Origin: Paracoccus maritimus
Lineage (GTDB): Bacteria > Pseudomonadota > Alphaproteobacteria > Rhodobacterales > Rhodobacteraceae
DNA: 64,000 bases
Direction of reading: 5' to 3'
NCBI RefSeq assembly: GCF_025195095.1
Contig: NZ_JANAVZ010000003.1
Coordinates: 62,001-126,000, forward strand
A program made the position numbers and the translations under genes. This document shows, piece by piece, positions 9,025 through 18,051 of the stretch (positions within the stretch are counted from its first letter, which is position 1; each line of letters begins with the position of its first letter). A model generated the notes under the pieces. The model had not been told where the DNA came from and made no database searches. It saw only the letters and a list, made by a program, of their open reading frames with translations.

Positions 9025-9053
9025 TTGCATTCCCGGCCGCGCGCCGACATTAT
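9025..9053 (+). promoter_or_regulatory. Promoter of the ArsR-psuK-psuG operon
   Basis: TTGCAT (9025-9030) and CATTAT (9048-9053) with a 17-base spacer. The predicted start point, about 9060, falls inside the inverted repeat at 9054-9069. Confidence 0.5.
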
Positions 9054-9069
9054 TCAACCGCCAGGTTGA
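9054..9069. promoter_or_regulatory. Probable operator for the ArsR-type regulator
   Basis: TCAACC-GCCA-GGTTGA is a perfect 6-4-6 inverted repeat directly after the -10 element and over the expected transcription start. That is where an autorepressor of the ArsR family would bind. The role is inferred from position and symmetry only. Confidence 0.45.
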
Positions 9070-9102
9070 CCTTCGACCAGCTTGGGACAGCAAGGATCAT
9101 CG

Positions 9103-9450
9103 ATGCCCTCCTTTTCGCCCGACCGGCTGGACCTGATTTTCGCAGCGCTGGCCGATCCCACGCGGCGGCGCGTGCTGTCCATGCTGCTGGAGGACGACAT
9201 GGCGGTCAGCGATGTGGCCCATCCCTTCGACATGAGCCTTGCGGCAATTTCCAAGCACCTCTCCGTGCTTGCGGCGGCGGGCCTGATCCGGCAGGAACGC
9301 CGTGGCCGGATCACGTGGTGCATGCTGGACCCGGACGGCATGCGCGCCGCGTCGATCTGGATGCAGGGCTTCGGGCAGTTCGACCCCGTCGATCTGGACG
9401 CGTTCGAACGATTTCTGGAAACCGAGATGCAGGAATGGACCAAGGAATGA
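9103..9450 (+). CDS. ArsR-family winged-helix regulator
   Basis: 115 residues. The winged helix-turn-helix is plain: ALADPTRRRVLSML, then DMSLAAISKHLSVLAAAGLI as recognition region, then the wing ERRGRITWCMLDP. The C-terminal tail (EFxxFLETEMQEW type) is like the metal-independent ArsR/SmtB branch with a C-terminal dimer helix. I see no metal-binding CxC or paired His/Cys motif, so the signal is probably not a metal. I use the ATG at 9103 (AAGGA 6 bases before it) rather than the TTG at 9082. It overlaps psuK by ATGA and probably regulates the pseudouridine genes. Confidence 0.88.
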   Translation: MPSFSPDRLDLIFAALADPTRRRVLSMLLEDDMAVSDVAHPFDMSLAAISKHLSVLAAAGLIRQERRGRITWCMLDPDGMRAASIWMQGFGQFDPVDLDAFERFLETEMQEWTKE

Positions 9451-10328
9451 CCAGCCGCCCCGACATCCTGTGCATCGGCGCAATGCTGTGGGACGTGATC
9501 GGTCGCGCACCGCGCCGGATGGCGCCGGGGGCAGACGTGCCGGGACGGATCCGCCACATTCCGGGTGGTGTGGCACTGAACGTCGCGGTCGCGCTGTTAC
9601 GGTGGGGCCTGGCACCGGCCGTATTGTCGGCGGTGGGCCGCGACCCCGAGGGCGCGGCGCTGGTAGCCGAGGCGGAACGGCTTGGGGTCATCACCGGCTG
9701 GCTTTCGCGCGACACGGGGTTGCCAACCGATTGCTATATGGGGATCGAAGACAGCCAGGGCCTGATCGCCGCGATCGCCGACGCGCACAGCCTTGAACAG
9801 GCGGGCGACGCCATCCTTGCGCCGCTCTCGGCCGATCTGGCGGGCTGGACCGGCGCCGTGGTGCTGGATGGCAACCTGACCGAGGATCTGCTGTCGGCCA
9901 TCGCCCGCGATCCGCGCCTTGCTCTGGCCGATCTGCGCGTTGTCCCCGCCAGCCCCGGCAAGGCCGAGCGGCTCGAGCCGCTGATCGCCGCACGGCGCGG
10001 CTGTTTCTATCTGAACAGGCTCGAGGCCGAGATCCTTGCCGGACGTGCCTGCCCCGACGCCGCGACCGCCGCCGAAGCCGTCGTCGCCCGCGGTGCGGCG
10101 CGGGTTCTGGTCACCGACGGTCCGCACCCTGCCGCCGAGGCGATCGCAAACGGGCCGACCCTGACCCTGCCCCCCCCGCCGGTTTCCGTCGCCCGTGTGA
10201 CCGGCGCGGGCGATTGCTTTCTGGCCGCGCATCTGGCAGCGGGGCTTTCCAACCAGCCGCGCGAGGCGGCTTTGCGGCAGGCCGTCGAAGCCTCGGCCGC
10301 GCATGTTTCGGGAAAGGACGTTCCATGA
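9447..10328 (+). CDS. psuK: Pseudouridine kinase (PfkB family)
   Basis: 293-residue ribokinase-fold enzyme. Beginning ILCIGAMLWDVIG, with the substrate motif HIPGGVALNVAVAL and the anion hole VTGAGDCFLAAH (D256 catalytic base). It is assigned to pseudouridine because it overlaps psuG by 4 bases. PsuK phosphorylates pseudouridine at the 5' position and PsuG then splits the product. The start ATG shares bases with the regulator stop (9447-9450). The PfkB fold alone would not prove the substrate; the neighbour does most of the work. Confidence 0.88.
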   Translation: MTSRPDILCIGAMLWDVIGRAPRRMAPGADVPGRIRHIPGGVALNVAVALLRWGLAPAVLSAVGRDPEGAALVAEAERLGVITGWLSRDTGLPTDCYMGIEDSQGLIAAIADAHSLEQAGDAILAPLSADLAGWTGAVVLDGNLTEDLLSAIARDPRLALADLRVVPASPGKAERLEPLIAARRGCFYLNRLEAEILAGRACPDAATAAEAVVARGAARVLVTDGPHPAAEAIANGPTLTLPPPPVSVARVTGAGDCFLAAHLAAGLSNQPREAALRQAVEASAAHVSGKDVP

Positions 10329-11248
10329 ATGATGCCCCGCTTCTGTTTTCCCCCGAGGTCGCCGATGCGCTTGGCGCGGGACGGCCTGTCGTGGCGCTGG
10401 AATCGACGATCATTACCCACGGCATGCCCTATCCGCAGAATCTGGATATGGCGCGCGAGGTCGAACAGGTGATCCGCACGGCAGGCGCGGTCCCCGCGAC
10501 CATCGCCGTGATGGGGCATCAGATCCATGTCGGACTGACCGATGACAGCCTGGAACAATTGGCTCAGACCCCAGCGGGCGAAGTGATGAAGCTGAGCCGC
10601 GCCGATCTGGCCGTCTGCCTTGCCAATGGCCGCACCGGCGCGACGACGGTCGCCGCCACGATGATCTGTGCGCATCTGGCCGGAATTCGCGTCTTCGCGA
10701 CCGGTGGCATCGGCGGCGTTCATCGCGGCGCCGAACACAGCTTTGATATCTCGGCCGATCTGCATGAGCTGGCGCAAACGCCGGTCACGGTCGTCGCGGC
10801 AGGCGCCAAGGCGATCCTTGACCTGCCCAAGACATGGGAAGTTCTTGAGACGCTTGGCGTGCCCGTGATCGCCTATGGGCAGGACGAACTGCCGGCCTTC
10901 TGGTCGCGAAACAGCGGCATTCCGGCACCACTGCGGATGGACAGCCCAGGCCAGATTGCCACCGCCGCCCGGATGCGCGCCCGGCTTGGCCTTGCGGGCG
11001 GACAGCTTGTCGCCAACCCGATCCCGCCCAACCACGAGATCACCCAAAGCGAAATCCTGCCCGTGATCCTGAAGGCGCTGGACGAGGCCGAGACGCAGGG
11101 CATTGCCACGAAATCGGTCACGCCCTTCCTGCTGCAACGGGTGTTCGAACTGACCGAGGGCAAGTCGCTTGCCTCGAATATCGGGCTGGTCATGAACAAT
11201 GCGCGACTTGCGGCAGAAATCGCCGTCGAGATGACGAAACCGGCTTGA
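10325..11248 (+). CDS. psuG: Pseudouridine-5'-phosphate glycosidase
   Basis: 307 residues, the usual length. It reversibly splits the C-C glycosidic bond of pseudouridine 5'-phosphate to uracil and ribose 5-phosphate. Conserved segments are VVALESTIITHGMPYPQN (with the family Glu at 26), CLANGRTGATTVAAT, FATGGIGGVHRGAE and NPIPP. The frame closes about 33 bases before the DUF502 gene. With psuK it provides a complete route for salvage or disposal of pseudouridine from RNA turnover. Confidence 0.95.
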   Translation: MNDAPLLFSPEVADALGAGRPVVALESTIITHGMPYPQNLDMAREVEQVIRTAGAVPATIAVMGHQIHVGLTDDSLEQLAQTPAGEVMKLSRADLAVCLANGRTGATTVAATMICAHLAGIRVFATGGIGGVHRGAEHSFDISADLHELAQTPVTVVAAGAKAILDLPKTWEVLETLGVPVIAYGQDELPAFWSRNSGIPAPLRMDSPGQIATAARMRARLGLAGGQLVANPIPPNHEITQSEILPVILKALDEAETQGIATKSVTPFLLQRVFELTEGKSLASNIGLVMNNARLAAEIAVEMTKPA

Positions 11249-11281
11249 CCGCGGACGGGCACTGACTGTTCCAATCACGCC

Positions 11282-11977
11282 ATGCGTGTGCCCGACCCCA
11301 CCCCTCTTTCCTTGCCGCCGCGCCGACCCGGTCTGCTGGCGCGTCTGCGCGCGAATTTTCTGGCCGGGCTGGTCGTCGTGGCGCCGATCGGCATCACGGT
11401 CTGGCTGATCTGGACGCTGACCGGCTGGATGGACAGCTGGGTGCTGCCGCTGATCCCTGCGCGCTGGCTGCCCGAACAGTATATCGGCATCAATCTGCGC
11501 GGCGTCGGCGTGGTGTTTTTCCTGTTCTTCACTGTGCTGATCGGCTGGATGGCCAAGGGCTGGGTCGGCCGGTCGCTGCTGCGCACCGGCGAACAGCTGG
11601 TGAACCGGATGCCGATCATCCGGTCCATCTATGGCGCGCTGAAGCAGATCGCCGAAACGATCCTGTCGCAGTCCGAGGCGCGCTTCGACCGCGCCTGCCT
11701 GATCGAGTATCCGCGCAAGGGGCTATGGGCGATCGGTTTTGTCGCAGGATCGGCCAAGGGCGAACTGCCCCGTGTCACCGGCGAGGACATGTTGGCCGTT
11801 TTCGTGCCGACCACGCCCAATCCCACATCCGGATTCCTGATCTACGCCCCGGCGCGAGAGGTGAAGATCCTGTCCATGTCGGTCGAGGACGCAGCCAAGC
11901 TGGTGATCTCGGCCGGACTGGTCTATCCGACGATGCCCGAGCCGCGTAGCAATTCGGACAGATCGACCGTATCCTGA
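11282..11977 (+). CDS. DUF502 membrane protein
   Basis: 231 residues. Two transmembrane helices (about 26-48, AGLVVVAPIGITVWLIW, and about 75-92, GVGVVFFLFFTVLIGWM) precede a soluble domain with NRMPIIRSIYGALKQIAETI and VPTTPNPTSGFLIY, both hallmarks of DUF502. The function of the family is not established. The last 55 bases overlap the end of the convergent patatin gene. It may be read from the psu operon promoter, since only 33 bases separate it from psuG. Confidence 0.87.
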   Translation: MRVPDPTPLSLPPRRPGLLARLRANFLAGLVVVAPIGITVWLIWTLTGWMDSWVLPLIPARWLPEQYIGINLRGVGVVFFLFFTVLIGWMAKGWVGRSLLRTGEQLVNRMPIIRSIYGALKQIAETILSQSEARFDRACLIEYPRKGLWAIGFVAGSAKGELPRVTGEDMLAVFVPTTPNPTSGFLIYAPAREVKILSMSVEDAAKLVISAGLVYPTMPEPRSNSDRSTVS

Positions 11978-12990
11978 GCATTCAGCGCATCGGCGTGATC
12001 GGTCAGGAACAGGTCGGCAGACGCCTGCCCTGCCTCTTTCATCCGGGCCAGCAGACCGGGCGCCGGCATCATCTTGGACCGCGCGTTCAGATCATTCATC
12101 AACGTATCGTCAAGGATCATGTGGATCAGCGGGTTCTTCATCGCCCGGTTATGCAGCCGTTCCTCCGCGTGCAGCCGCTTGACGAAATTGATCGCGCGCA
12201 GTTCAGACATCAGCGCGCTGTTGAAGCTGACCTCATTGACACGGTCCGATATCTCGACCGGCGACCGCGGCACGCCGTCGCGCATCAGAGGATTGATGTT
12301 CACGATCACGATGTCGCGGGGCAGATCCTTGCGATACAGCGGGAAAAGGGCCGGATTGCCGGTGAAGCCGCCATCCCAGAACGCCTCAAGCTGTCCCGTC
12401 TCGGGGTCGTGAATTTCGACCGCGCGGAACAATGTGGGCAGGCAGGCCGATGCCAGAACCGCCTCGATCGTGACGGCGTGGCGAGTGAATACCCTGATCC
12501 GACCGCTGCGGACATTGGTCGCCGTCACGAACAGTTCGGGGCCGCGATCATTGGCAAAATTCGGATAGGGCAGCTCGCGCAGCACCGGTCCCAGCGGATT
12601 GACGTAGAACGGTCCGTAATCATAAGGGCTGAAGATGCGGCTGAGCCCGTCCAGCCAGGCGGCGGGCGAAAACATCTCTGTAAGGCGATGCATGCTGCGC
12701 GGCAGCGGCATCAGCGAATGCATCCAGCGCACCAGCCGGTTGTCCGAAAGCTGGCCGACCTCGCTCCACAGGCAATCAAGGTTCCGGCGGGCCGCCCGCC
12801 GACCCTCGGGGCCCGAATGGCGCGACAGCCCGGCCTTGACCGCAGCCCCGTTCAATGCCCCGGCCGAGGTGCCGCTGATCGCCGCGATGGTCAGCCAGTC
12901 TTCCTGTAAAAGCCGATCCAGCACGCCCCACGCAAAGGCCCCGTGCGCGCCGCCGCCCTGCAGGGCCAGGTTGATCGATTTTTCCTGCAT
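11923..12990 (-). CDS. Patatin-like phospholipase
   Basis: 355 residues. The Ser/Asp dyad of the patatin fold is visible: oxyanion loop GGGAHGAF (12-19), nucleophile S42 in GTSAG, and D206 in DGGFTGN. Members hydrolyse acyl ester bonds of glycerolipids. There is no signal peptide or transmembrane helix, so it is probably cytosolic or membrane-peripheral. Its 3' end overlaps the DUF502 gene by 55 bases. It stands alone on its strand here. Confidence 0.92.
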   Translation of the reverse strand: MQEKSINLALQGGGAHGAFAWGVLDRLLQEDWLTIAAISGTSAGALNGAAVKAGLSRHSGPEGRRAARRNLDCLWSEVGQLSDNRLVRWMHSLMPLPRSMHRLTEMFSPAAWLDGLSRIFSPYDYGPFYVNPLGPVLRELPYPNFANDRGPELFVTATNVRSGRIRVFTRHAVTIEAVLASACLPTLFRAVEIHDPETGQLEAFWDGGFTGNPALFPLYRKDLPRDIVIVNINPLMRDGVPRSPVEISDRVNEVSFNSALMSELRAINFVKRLHAEERLHNRAMKNPLIHMILDDTLMNDLNARSKMMPAPGLLARMKEAGQASADLFLTDHADALNAQDTVDLSELLRGSGIVG

Positions 12991-13073
12991 CTCGAAGCCC
13001 CGCGGTTATTTCGCACCTGCGGCATACTACGCATGGCCAAGCCTGCTGCAAGCGGCACACGTGGCAGCGGGGT

Positions 13074-14171
13074 TCAGTCCGCCGCCGCGCCTTGCGGCAT
13101 GCTGCCCGGATGCACCGAAAGCCGTCGCCGCCAGGGCATCAAGGGTTTCTCGGCCAGTTCGAAGACCAGCGCCGACCACAGGCATGACAGCAGCAAGGAC
13201 CACAGCAGGATCGACAGGCTTCCGAAGGCCGCAACATCATTGGCCGCCAGCGCATACATGATGACATAATGCGACAGGTACATCGTGTACGACCAGACGC
13301 CGATGCGCCGTATGATCGCCCAGTTCAACGGCCGGAACACGAGCGCATCCGGACAATTCACCGCGAAATGGAAAATCGGCATCAGCGCAATGCCCTGCAG
13401 GCTGTAGCGCAGCGTGGAACGGAACATCTCGTCCCGATAGGCCAGCGTGAACAGCAACACCCCCAGCGACAGCGCCAGAATCGCATACATCGCCGGACCG
13501 GACCGAAACCGGCGGTCGAAATCGGGATAGCGCTGCTGGACGATCGCCAGAATGCAGCCGTAAAGCAGGCTGTCGAAACGCGTATCGGTCGAGAAATAGA
13601 TCTTCCATTCGGGATCGCCCCAGCCGATCACCCGATAACACCGCCACGCCAGAATGATCGCCAGCAGCAGGACCAGATGGCGAATCCGGATCGTGTTCCG
13701 CATCAGCGCGACAAAGATCGCGGGCCAGATCAGGTAGAAATGTTCCTCGACCGACAGCGACCACAGGATACCCAGCCCCTCGACAAGCTGCGGTGCCGCG
13801 ACCTGGGCGTAATAATTGAAATAGAACAGCAACTGACTGGTCAGCGTGCCCAGATCCAACTGGCCGCGCGCCAAGCCAACTGCGGAGAGCAGCATCGCTG
13901 CGGCCAGCGTCAGCACCAGTGGCGGCATCAGGCGCAGAACCCTGCGCAAATAGAACTGCCGCATCGAGATGGTCCCGTAGCGGTGCTGTTCCCGCAACAG
14001 CAGCGTGGTGATCAGATATCCCGAAAGAAAGAAGAAGACCGTCACCCCGAAGCCGCCGGGACTTCGGCTGCTGATCTCGGCATGTCCCACCAGAACCAGA
14101 AGGATCGACGCTGCACGCAAGCCGTCAAGCGACGGCAGATACCCCGAACGGACCACGGCTACTCTCCACAA
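13074..14171 (-). CDS. Acyltransferase-3 family membrane protein (OafA/YrhL type)
   Basis: 365 residues with about ten hydrophobic segments. The family motifs are SLDGLRAASILLVLVGH (His being the likely catalytic residue), then GGFGVTVFFFLSGYLITTLLL, RRVLRLMPPL, and WSLSVEEHFYLIWP. Such enzymes transfer acyl (often acetyl) groups to surface glycans. The acceptor is unknown. No glycan synthesis genes are adjacent, so its partner lies elsewhere; the polysaccharide exporter at 31-35 kb is the only surface-glycan locus in view. Confidence 0.92.
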   Translation of the reverse strand: MWRVAVVRSGYLPSLDGLRAASILLVLVGHAEISSRSPGGFGVTVFFFLSGYLITTLLLREQHRYGTISMRQFYLRRVLRLMPPLVLTLAAAMLLSAVGLARGQLDLGTLTSQLLFYFNYYAQVAAPQLVEGLGILWSLSVEEHFYLIWPAIFVALMRNTIRIRHLVLLLAIILAWRCYRVIGWGDPEWKIYFSTDTRFDSLLYGCILAIVQQRYPDFDRRFRSGPAMYAILALSLGVLLFTLAYRDEMFRSTLRYSLQGIALMPIFHFAVNCPDALVFRPLNWAIIRRIGVWSYTMYLSHYVIMYALAANDVAAFGSLSILLWSLLLSCLWSALVFELAEKPLMPWRRRLSVHPGSMPQGAAAD

Positions 14172-14231
14172 AAACGCGATCAGTGATGCGCGCTTGGGGT
14201 CGCGTCTGTCAAGTTTGATATCGCCGCGGCC

Positions 14232-14903
14232 TCAATCGCCGATCAGGAATATCTCGGGCACCTCATAGACCTGAGTGCCATCGACGACGACGATCCAGGT
14301 ATCCGCCTCCATCCGCGCCGCGACCTCGTGACCGGATGCGTTCACATCGGGCCGGCCGGTTGCGGTGTCCTTCATGAAATTCAGCGTGACCTGCTGTCCG
14401 TCCGGCGACTGGACCGTGACCGACGCCTGCCCAACCTCCATCCGCGCGACTCCGGCGGGACAAATGGCGCGCGCGTCTGAAACGCCTTCCCCGCAACGCA
14501 GCAGAGCGGTCGCGTCATAATCATCGGTCGAGAAGGGCGCCGTCGCGTTCTGCGCATCGCCGGCGTCCTGATCCCTCCGTTCCCAATAGACGAAGATGCT
14601 GATCTTGGGAAAACGGAAGATCTGACCCATCTCTCCCAGTCCGCTTTGGCGATAGACGGCATCGCCGTTGCCGTCGCGGAAATTTCCCGGCGTGTCGCCG
14701 ACCGGATGAAGATCGTATTCCGTGCCGTCCTCAAGGCGGATGACGACATTCCCCTGCCGCTGAGAGAATGTGCAATCAACCATCCGGTCCAGTTTGTCGG
14801 AACCGGCCGGATAGATCTCGCAGCTGGCGTCCGTGGTGTCGGCAAGAACCGGGCCTGCGGCCAGGCCCAAAAGGAACACGGCACATGAAATACGTTTCCG
14901 CAT
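14232..14903 (-). CDS. Secreted hypothetical protein with four cysteines
   Basis: 223 residues. A clear Sec signal peptide (MRKRISCAVFLLGLAAGPVLA) is followed by a soluble domain with four Cys (28, 44, 137, 148) that could form two disulfides in the periplasm. I recognise no family. The C-terminal half contains short beta-like segments (VTVQSPDGQQVTLNFMKD). It has normal codon use. It lies upstream of, and on the same strand as, the acyltransferase, 60 bases away, so they may be co-expressed. Confidence 0.75.
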   Translation of the reverse strand: MRKRISCAVFLLGLAAGPVLADTTDASCEIYPAGSDKLDRMVDCTFSQRQGNVVIRLEDGTEYDLHPVGDTPGNFRDGNGDAVYRQSGLGEMGQIFRFPKISIFVYWERRDQDAGDAQNATAPFSTDDYDATALLRCGEGVSDARAICPAGVARMEVGQASVTVQSPDGQQVTLNFMKDTATGRPDVNASGHEVAARMEADTWIVVVDGTQVYEVPEIFLIGD

Positions 14904-14998
14904 CGTGCTGAACCCCTGTATTGATCCGGCTCAAGACCCCTGACACGAGGACAGTCTATCAAGTCCGCATACCGGCACAAGCGACGTGTTGCAGAGGT

Positions 14999-15982
14999 CT
15001 AGCAATAGGTCTGCGGTCCCCGCGACATGGCCTCGCCATAGCGGGCGCCGTGGGCCCAGCCCACCGGCAGGATCGTTTCGATCTCGGCCAGCTGCGCGTG
15101 GGTCAGGCTGATCGCGGCCCCGTCAGCGTTCTGACGCATATGCGCGATGCTGCGCGATCCGGGCAACGCGATCACATGATCGCCACGCGACAGGACCCAG
15201 GCGATCGCCAGGGCGGCCGGGCTGTGGCCGTGATCGCGCGCGTAGTCGGCAAACTTCGTCAGTCGGGCCAGGTTGCGCGGCCAGTTTTCCGGCGCAAAGC
15301 GCGGCATCCCCTGACGCAGGTCGCGATCTCCGAAGGCGTTGGGGTCCGGGGGCGTATCGCCGAACACGCCGCGACCGACCGGCGAGAACGCGACAAGCGC
15401 GGCGCCAGCCCGCGCACAGCCCTGAAGGATGCCCAGTTCAGGCTGACGCGTCCAAAGTGAATATTCGGACTGGACCGCCGCGACCGGGCCTGCGGACAGC
15501 GCACGCTCCAGCGTGCCGGGCGCGATCTCGGACAGGCCGATCGCGCCGATTTTTCCCTCGTCGCGAAACCGCAGCAAGGTCTGCATCACCTCTTCGATGG
15601 GGCGGCCGGGTTCGTGCCGGTGCAGATAGTACAGATCGATATGTTCGACACCCAACCGACGCAGCGACCCTTCCAACGCCTGCCGCATATGATCGGGAGA
15701 GTTGTCGAACGGATGTTCGGGGTTGCGGGTGATCCCGCATTTGCTGGCAAGGACCACGCGATCGCGCCGGATCTTCAGGAAGCGGGACAACAATTCCTCG
15801 GCCCGCCCCATCCCATAGACATTCGAGGTGTCAAGGTGATCGACGCCCATCTCCAGACAGGCCTCCATGCAGCGCAGCGCATCGTCTGGCGTGGTCTCGC
15901 CATAGGTCCCGACGAAATTCATCGTCCCCAGCGCAACCGCCCCCACCATCGGGCCGCCCTGCCCCAACCGCCGTTTCTGCAT
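14999..15982 (-). CDS. Aldo/keto reductase
   Basis: 327 residues, a TIM-barrel NADPH-dependent reductase. The catalytic tetrad is present: D51 and Y56 (HLDTSNVYG), K81 (LASKCG) and H121 (YYLHRHEP). The cofactor-side motif ALPGSRS is in the C-terminal part. I start it at the ATG at 15982 (MQKRRLGQGG), since the open frame upstream has no family similarity. The best-fit subfamily is the YajO/PdxI-like or oxidoreductase 'aldo/keto reductase' group; the substrate is not determinable. Confidence 0.92.
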   Translation of the reverse strand: MQKRRLGQGGPMVGAVALGTMNFVGTYGETTPDDALRCMEACLEMGVDHLDTSNVYGMGRAEELLSRFLKIRRDRVVLASKCGITRNPEHPFDNSPDHMRQALEGSLRRLGVEHIDLYYLHRHEPGRPIEEVMQTLLRFRDEGKIGAIGLSEIAPGTLERALSAGPVAAVQSEYSLWTRQPELGILQGCARAGAALVAFSPVGRGVFGDTPPDPNAFGDRDLRQGMPRFAPENWPRNLARLTKFADYARDHGHSPAALAIAWVLSRGDHVIALPGSRSIAHMRQNADGAAISLTHAQLAEIETILPVGWAHGARYGEAMSRGPQTYC

Positions 15983-16151
15983 CGCAATCCATCCCGTTGA
16001 TCCGGCGTCATCAAACCGGCGCAACGCTCGGGGCGCAACCACCCCTTCGCAAGGCGGACACCGTCTTTTGCCGATATGCACCGCGGGGAAGACGTCGCCT
16101 GCAACCGGCGCAGCGACCCCGTCTGACCTCAGGTTAGGCTTTCCTGCCGGC

Positions 16152-17279
16152 TCAGTCGTCGGACTGCGCTTCGGCGCGGGACTTGCCAGCGACATCCAGC
16201 GCCAGGGTGGCGGCCATGAACGCGTCCAGCGCGCCGTCCAGCACCCCTTGCGTATCGCTGGTTTCCTCGGAGGTGCGCAGATCCTTCACCATCTGATAGG
16301 GATGCAGCACATAGGACCGGATCTGGTTGCCCCAGCCGGCGTCGCCCTTGGCGGCGTGCTGGGCGTTGATCTCGGCGTTGCGGCGGTCCAGCTCCATCTG
16401 GTAAAGCCGCGATTTCAGCGCGGCCATCGCGTTCGCCCGGTTCTGGTGCTGCGACTTTTCCGAACTGGTCACGACGATGCCGGTCGGAATATGGGTGATC
16501 CGCACGGCCGAGTCGGTGGTGTTGACGTGCTGACCGCCCGCGCCCGAGGACCGATAGGTGTCGATCCGGATCTCGTTGTCGGGGACCGTGATCTCGATAT
16601 TCTCGTCCACGACCGGATAGACCCACACGGAACTGAACGATGTGTGCCGCCGTGCCGCGCTGTCATAGGGGCTGATCCGCACCAGCCGGTGCACGCCGCT
16701 TTCCGATTTCAGCCAGCCATAGGCGTTATGCCCGCTGATCTTGTAGGCGGCACTGCGGATGCCGGCCTCGTCGCCCGCCGATTCCGAGATCAGTTCGACA
16801 TCATAGCCCTTCTTCTCGGCCCACCGCACATACATGCGCGCCAGCATCGCCGCCCAGTCGCAGCTTTCCGTGCCGCCGGCCCCGGCGTTGATTTCCAGGA
16901 AGGTATCGTTGCCGTCCGCCTCGCCGTTCAGCAGCGCCTCAAGCTCTTTCTGGCGCGCCATCTCGGCCAGCGATTTCAGGTTCGCTTCGGCCTCGGCGAC
17001 CAGATCGGCGTCGCCTTCGGCTTCGGCCAGTTCGACCATCTCGGCATTGGCGTCCAGATCGGCCTGAATCCGGCGATGGGTCTCAATGGCATCCGACAAC
17101 GCCTGCCTGTCGCGCATCAGCTTCTGCGCCCGCGCGGGGTCAGACCACAGATCGCCGTCCTCGATCATCGCGTTCATCTCTTCCAGGCGATGCGGCGCGG
17201 TCTGCCAATCCATCCGCTGCCCCAGCAGGGTCAGCGACTTGCGGATGGACTCGATCGTGGACTGCGTCTCGGCGCGCAT
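16152..17279 (-). CDS. prfB: Peptide chain release factor 2
   Basis: 375 residues, reads UAA and UGA stop codons. The GGQ motif is at SSGAGGQHVNTTDSAVR and the stop-codon recognition tripeptide occurs as SPY in ISPYDSAARRHTSF (alphaproteobacterial form of SPF). The gene reads through in a single frame from the ATG at 17279; the programmed +1 frameshift near codon 25 of many prfB genes is absent. It is downstream of a divergent mgtC gene and probably has its own promoter. Confidence 0.96.
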   Translation of the reverse strand: MRAETQSTIESIRKSLTLLGQRMDWQTAPHRLEEMNAMIEDGDLWSDPARAQKLMRDRQALSDAIETHRRIQADLDANAEMVELAEAEGDADLVAEAEANLKSLAEMARQKELEALLNGEADGNDTFLEINAGAGGTESCDWAAMLARMYVRWAEKKGYDVELISESAGDEAGIRSAAYKISGHNAYGWLKSESGVHRLVRISPYDSAARRHTSFSSVWVYPVVDENIEITVPDNEIRIDTYRSSGAGGQHVNTTDSAVRITHIPTGIVVTSSEKSQHQNRANAMAALKSRLYQMELDRRNAEINAQHAAKGDAGWGNQIRSYVLHPYQMVKDLRTSEETSDTQGVLDGALDAFMAATLALDVAGKSRAEAQSDD

Positions 17280-17455
17280 GGGTCTTTTCCTCGCGAAATT
17301 CAGGGGTGACTGATAACTTGCACGGGTCGTACGAACAAGAGAGGTCGGCACGACATCGCAGCAGCCACCGCGACGCGCCCGAATGCTGCAGGGGCGCGAA
17401 ACCCGCGCTTGCCCGGCGGCGTTGGCTCTCTGCCCCCTGAATCCGGTCGCGCCAC

Positions 17456-17953
17456 ATGCCCAGCATAGAACCCATTTTCTCGGACATCTTCGCGCCGCTG
17501 CAATCCATGACCATGCTGTCCGCAATGGCCCGTCTGGGGCTGGCTTTGCTTCTAGGCGCGCTGATCGGCTGGGAACGCGAGGTGAAATCGCGGGCCGCAG
17601 GGCTGCGCACCCACATGCTGATCACGCTGGCGGCGGCGATGTTCACGATCGTCGCGATGGAGTTGACGCATTTCCCGGCCGAACGTGCAGACACGCTGCG
17701 CATAGATCCGTTGCGCCTGATCGAGGCGGTCACGGCAGGCGTGGCGTTTCTGGCGGCAGGCTCGATCATCACCAGTGGCGGCAATGTGCGCGGGGTGACG
17801 ACGGGCGCATCGATGTGGCTGTGCGGCGCCATCGGACTGGCTTGCGGCACCGGCAGCGGATTGCTGGCAACGCTGGGAACAGGCCTGGCACTGGTGATCC
17901 TGTGGGTGATCCGGCAGACCCTGAAGCCGATGGCGCATCACGACCGGGACTGA
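17456..17953 (+). CDS. mgtC: MgtC/SapB-family membrane protein
   Basis: 165 residues with four to five hydrophobic segments. Characteristic segments are RLGLALLLGALIGWERE, AAGLRTHMLITLAAAMF, EAVTAGVAFLAAGSIIT and VRGVTTGASMWLCGAIGLACG. MgtC homologues in pathogens inhibit F-type ATP synthase and help survival in low Mg; the role in environmental bacteria is not settled. This copy lacks the C-terminal ACT-like domain. It begins 176 bases from prfB, divergently. Confidence 0.92.
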   Translation: MPSIEPIFSDIFAPLQSMTMLSAMARLGLALLLGALIGWEREVKSRAAGLRTHMLITLAAAMFTIVAMELTHFPAERADTLRIDPLRLIEAVTAGVAFLAAGSIITSGGNVRGVTTGASMWLCGAIGLACGTGSGLLATLGTGLALVILWVIRQTLKPMAHHDRD

Positions 17954-18051
17954 GACTTTGGGCATGTCCCGGCTGGATTCGCGCGTGAGGCGCGCAATGC
18001 AATGCGATTCGCGCTAGGCTGGAAATGTCCAACCAGACACAGGAGGCGATG

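Noticed and set aside
17200-17279. Possible programmed frameshift in prfB
   Set aside because: The reading frame is continuous from ATG through GGQ with no in-frame UGA near codon 25.
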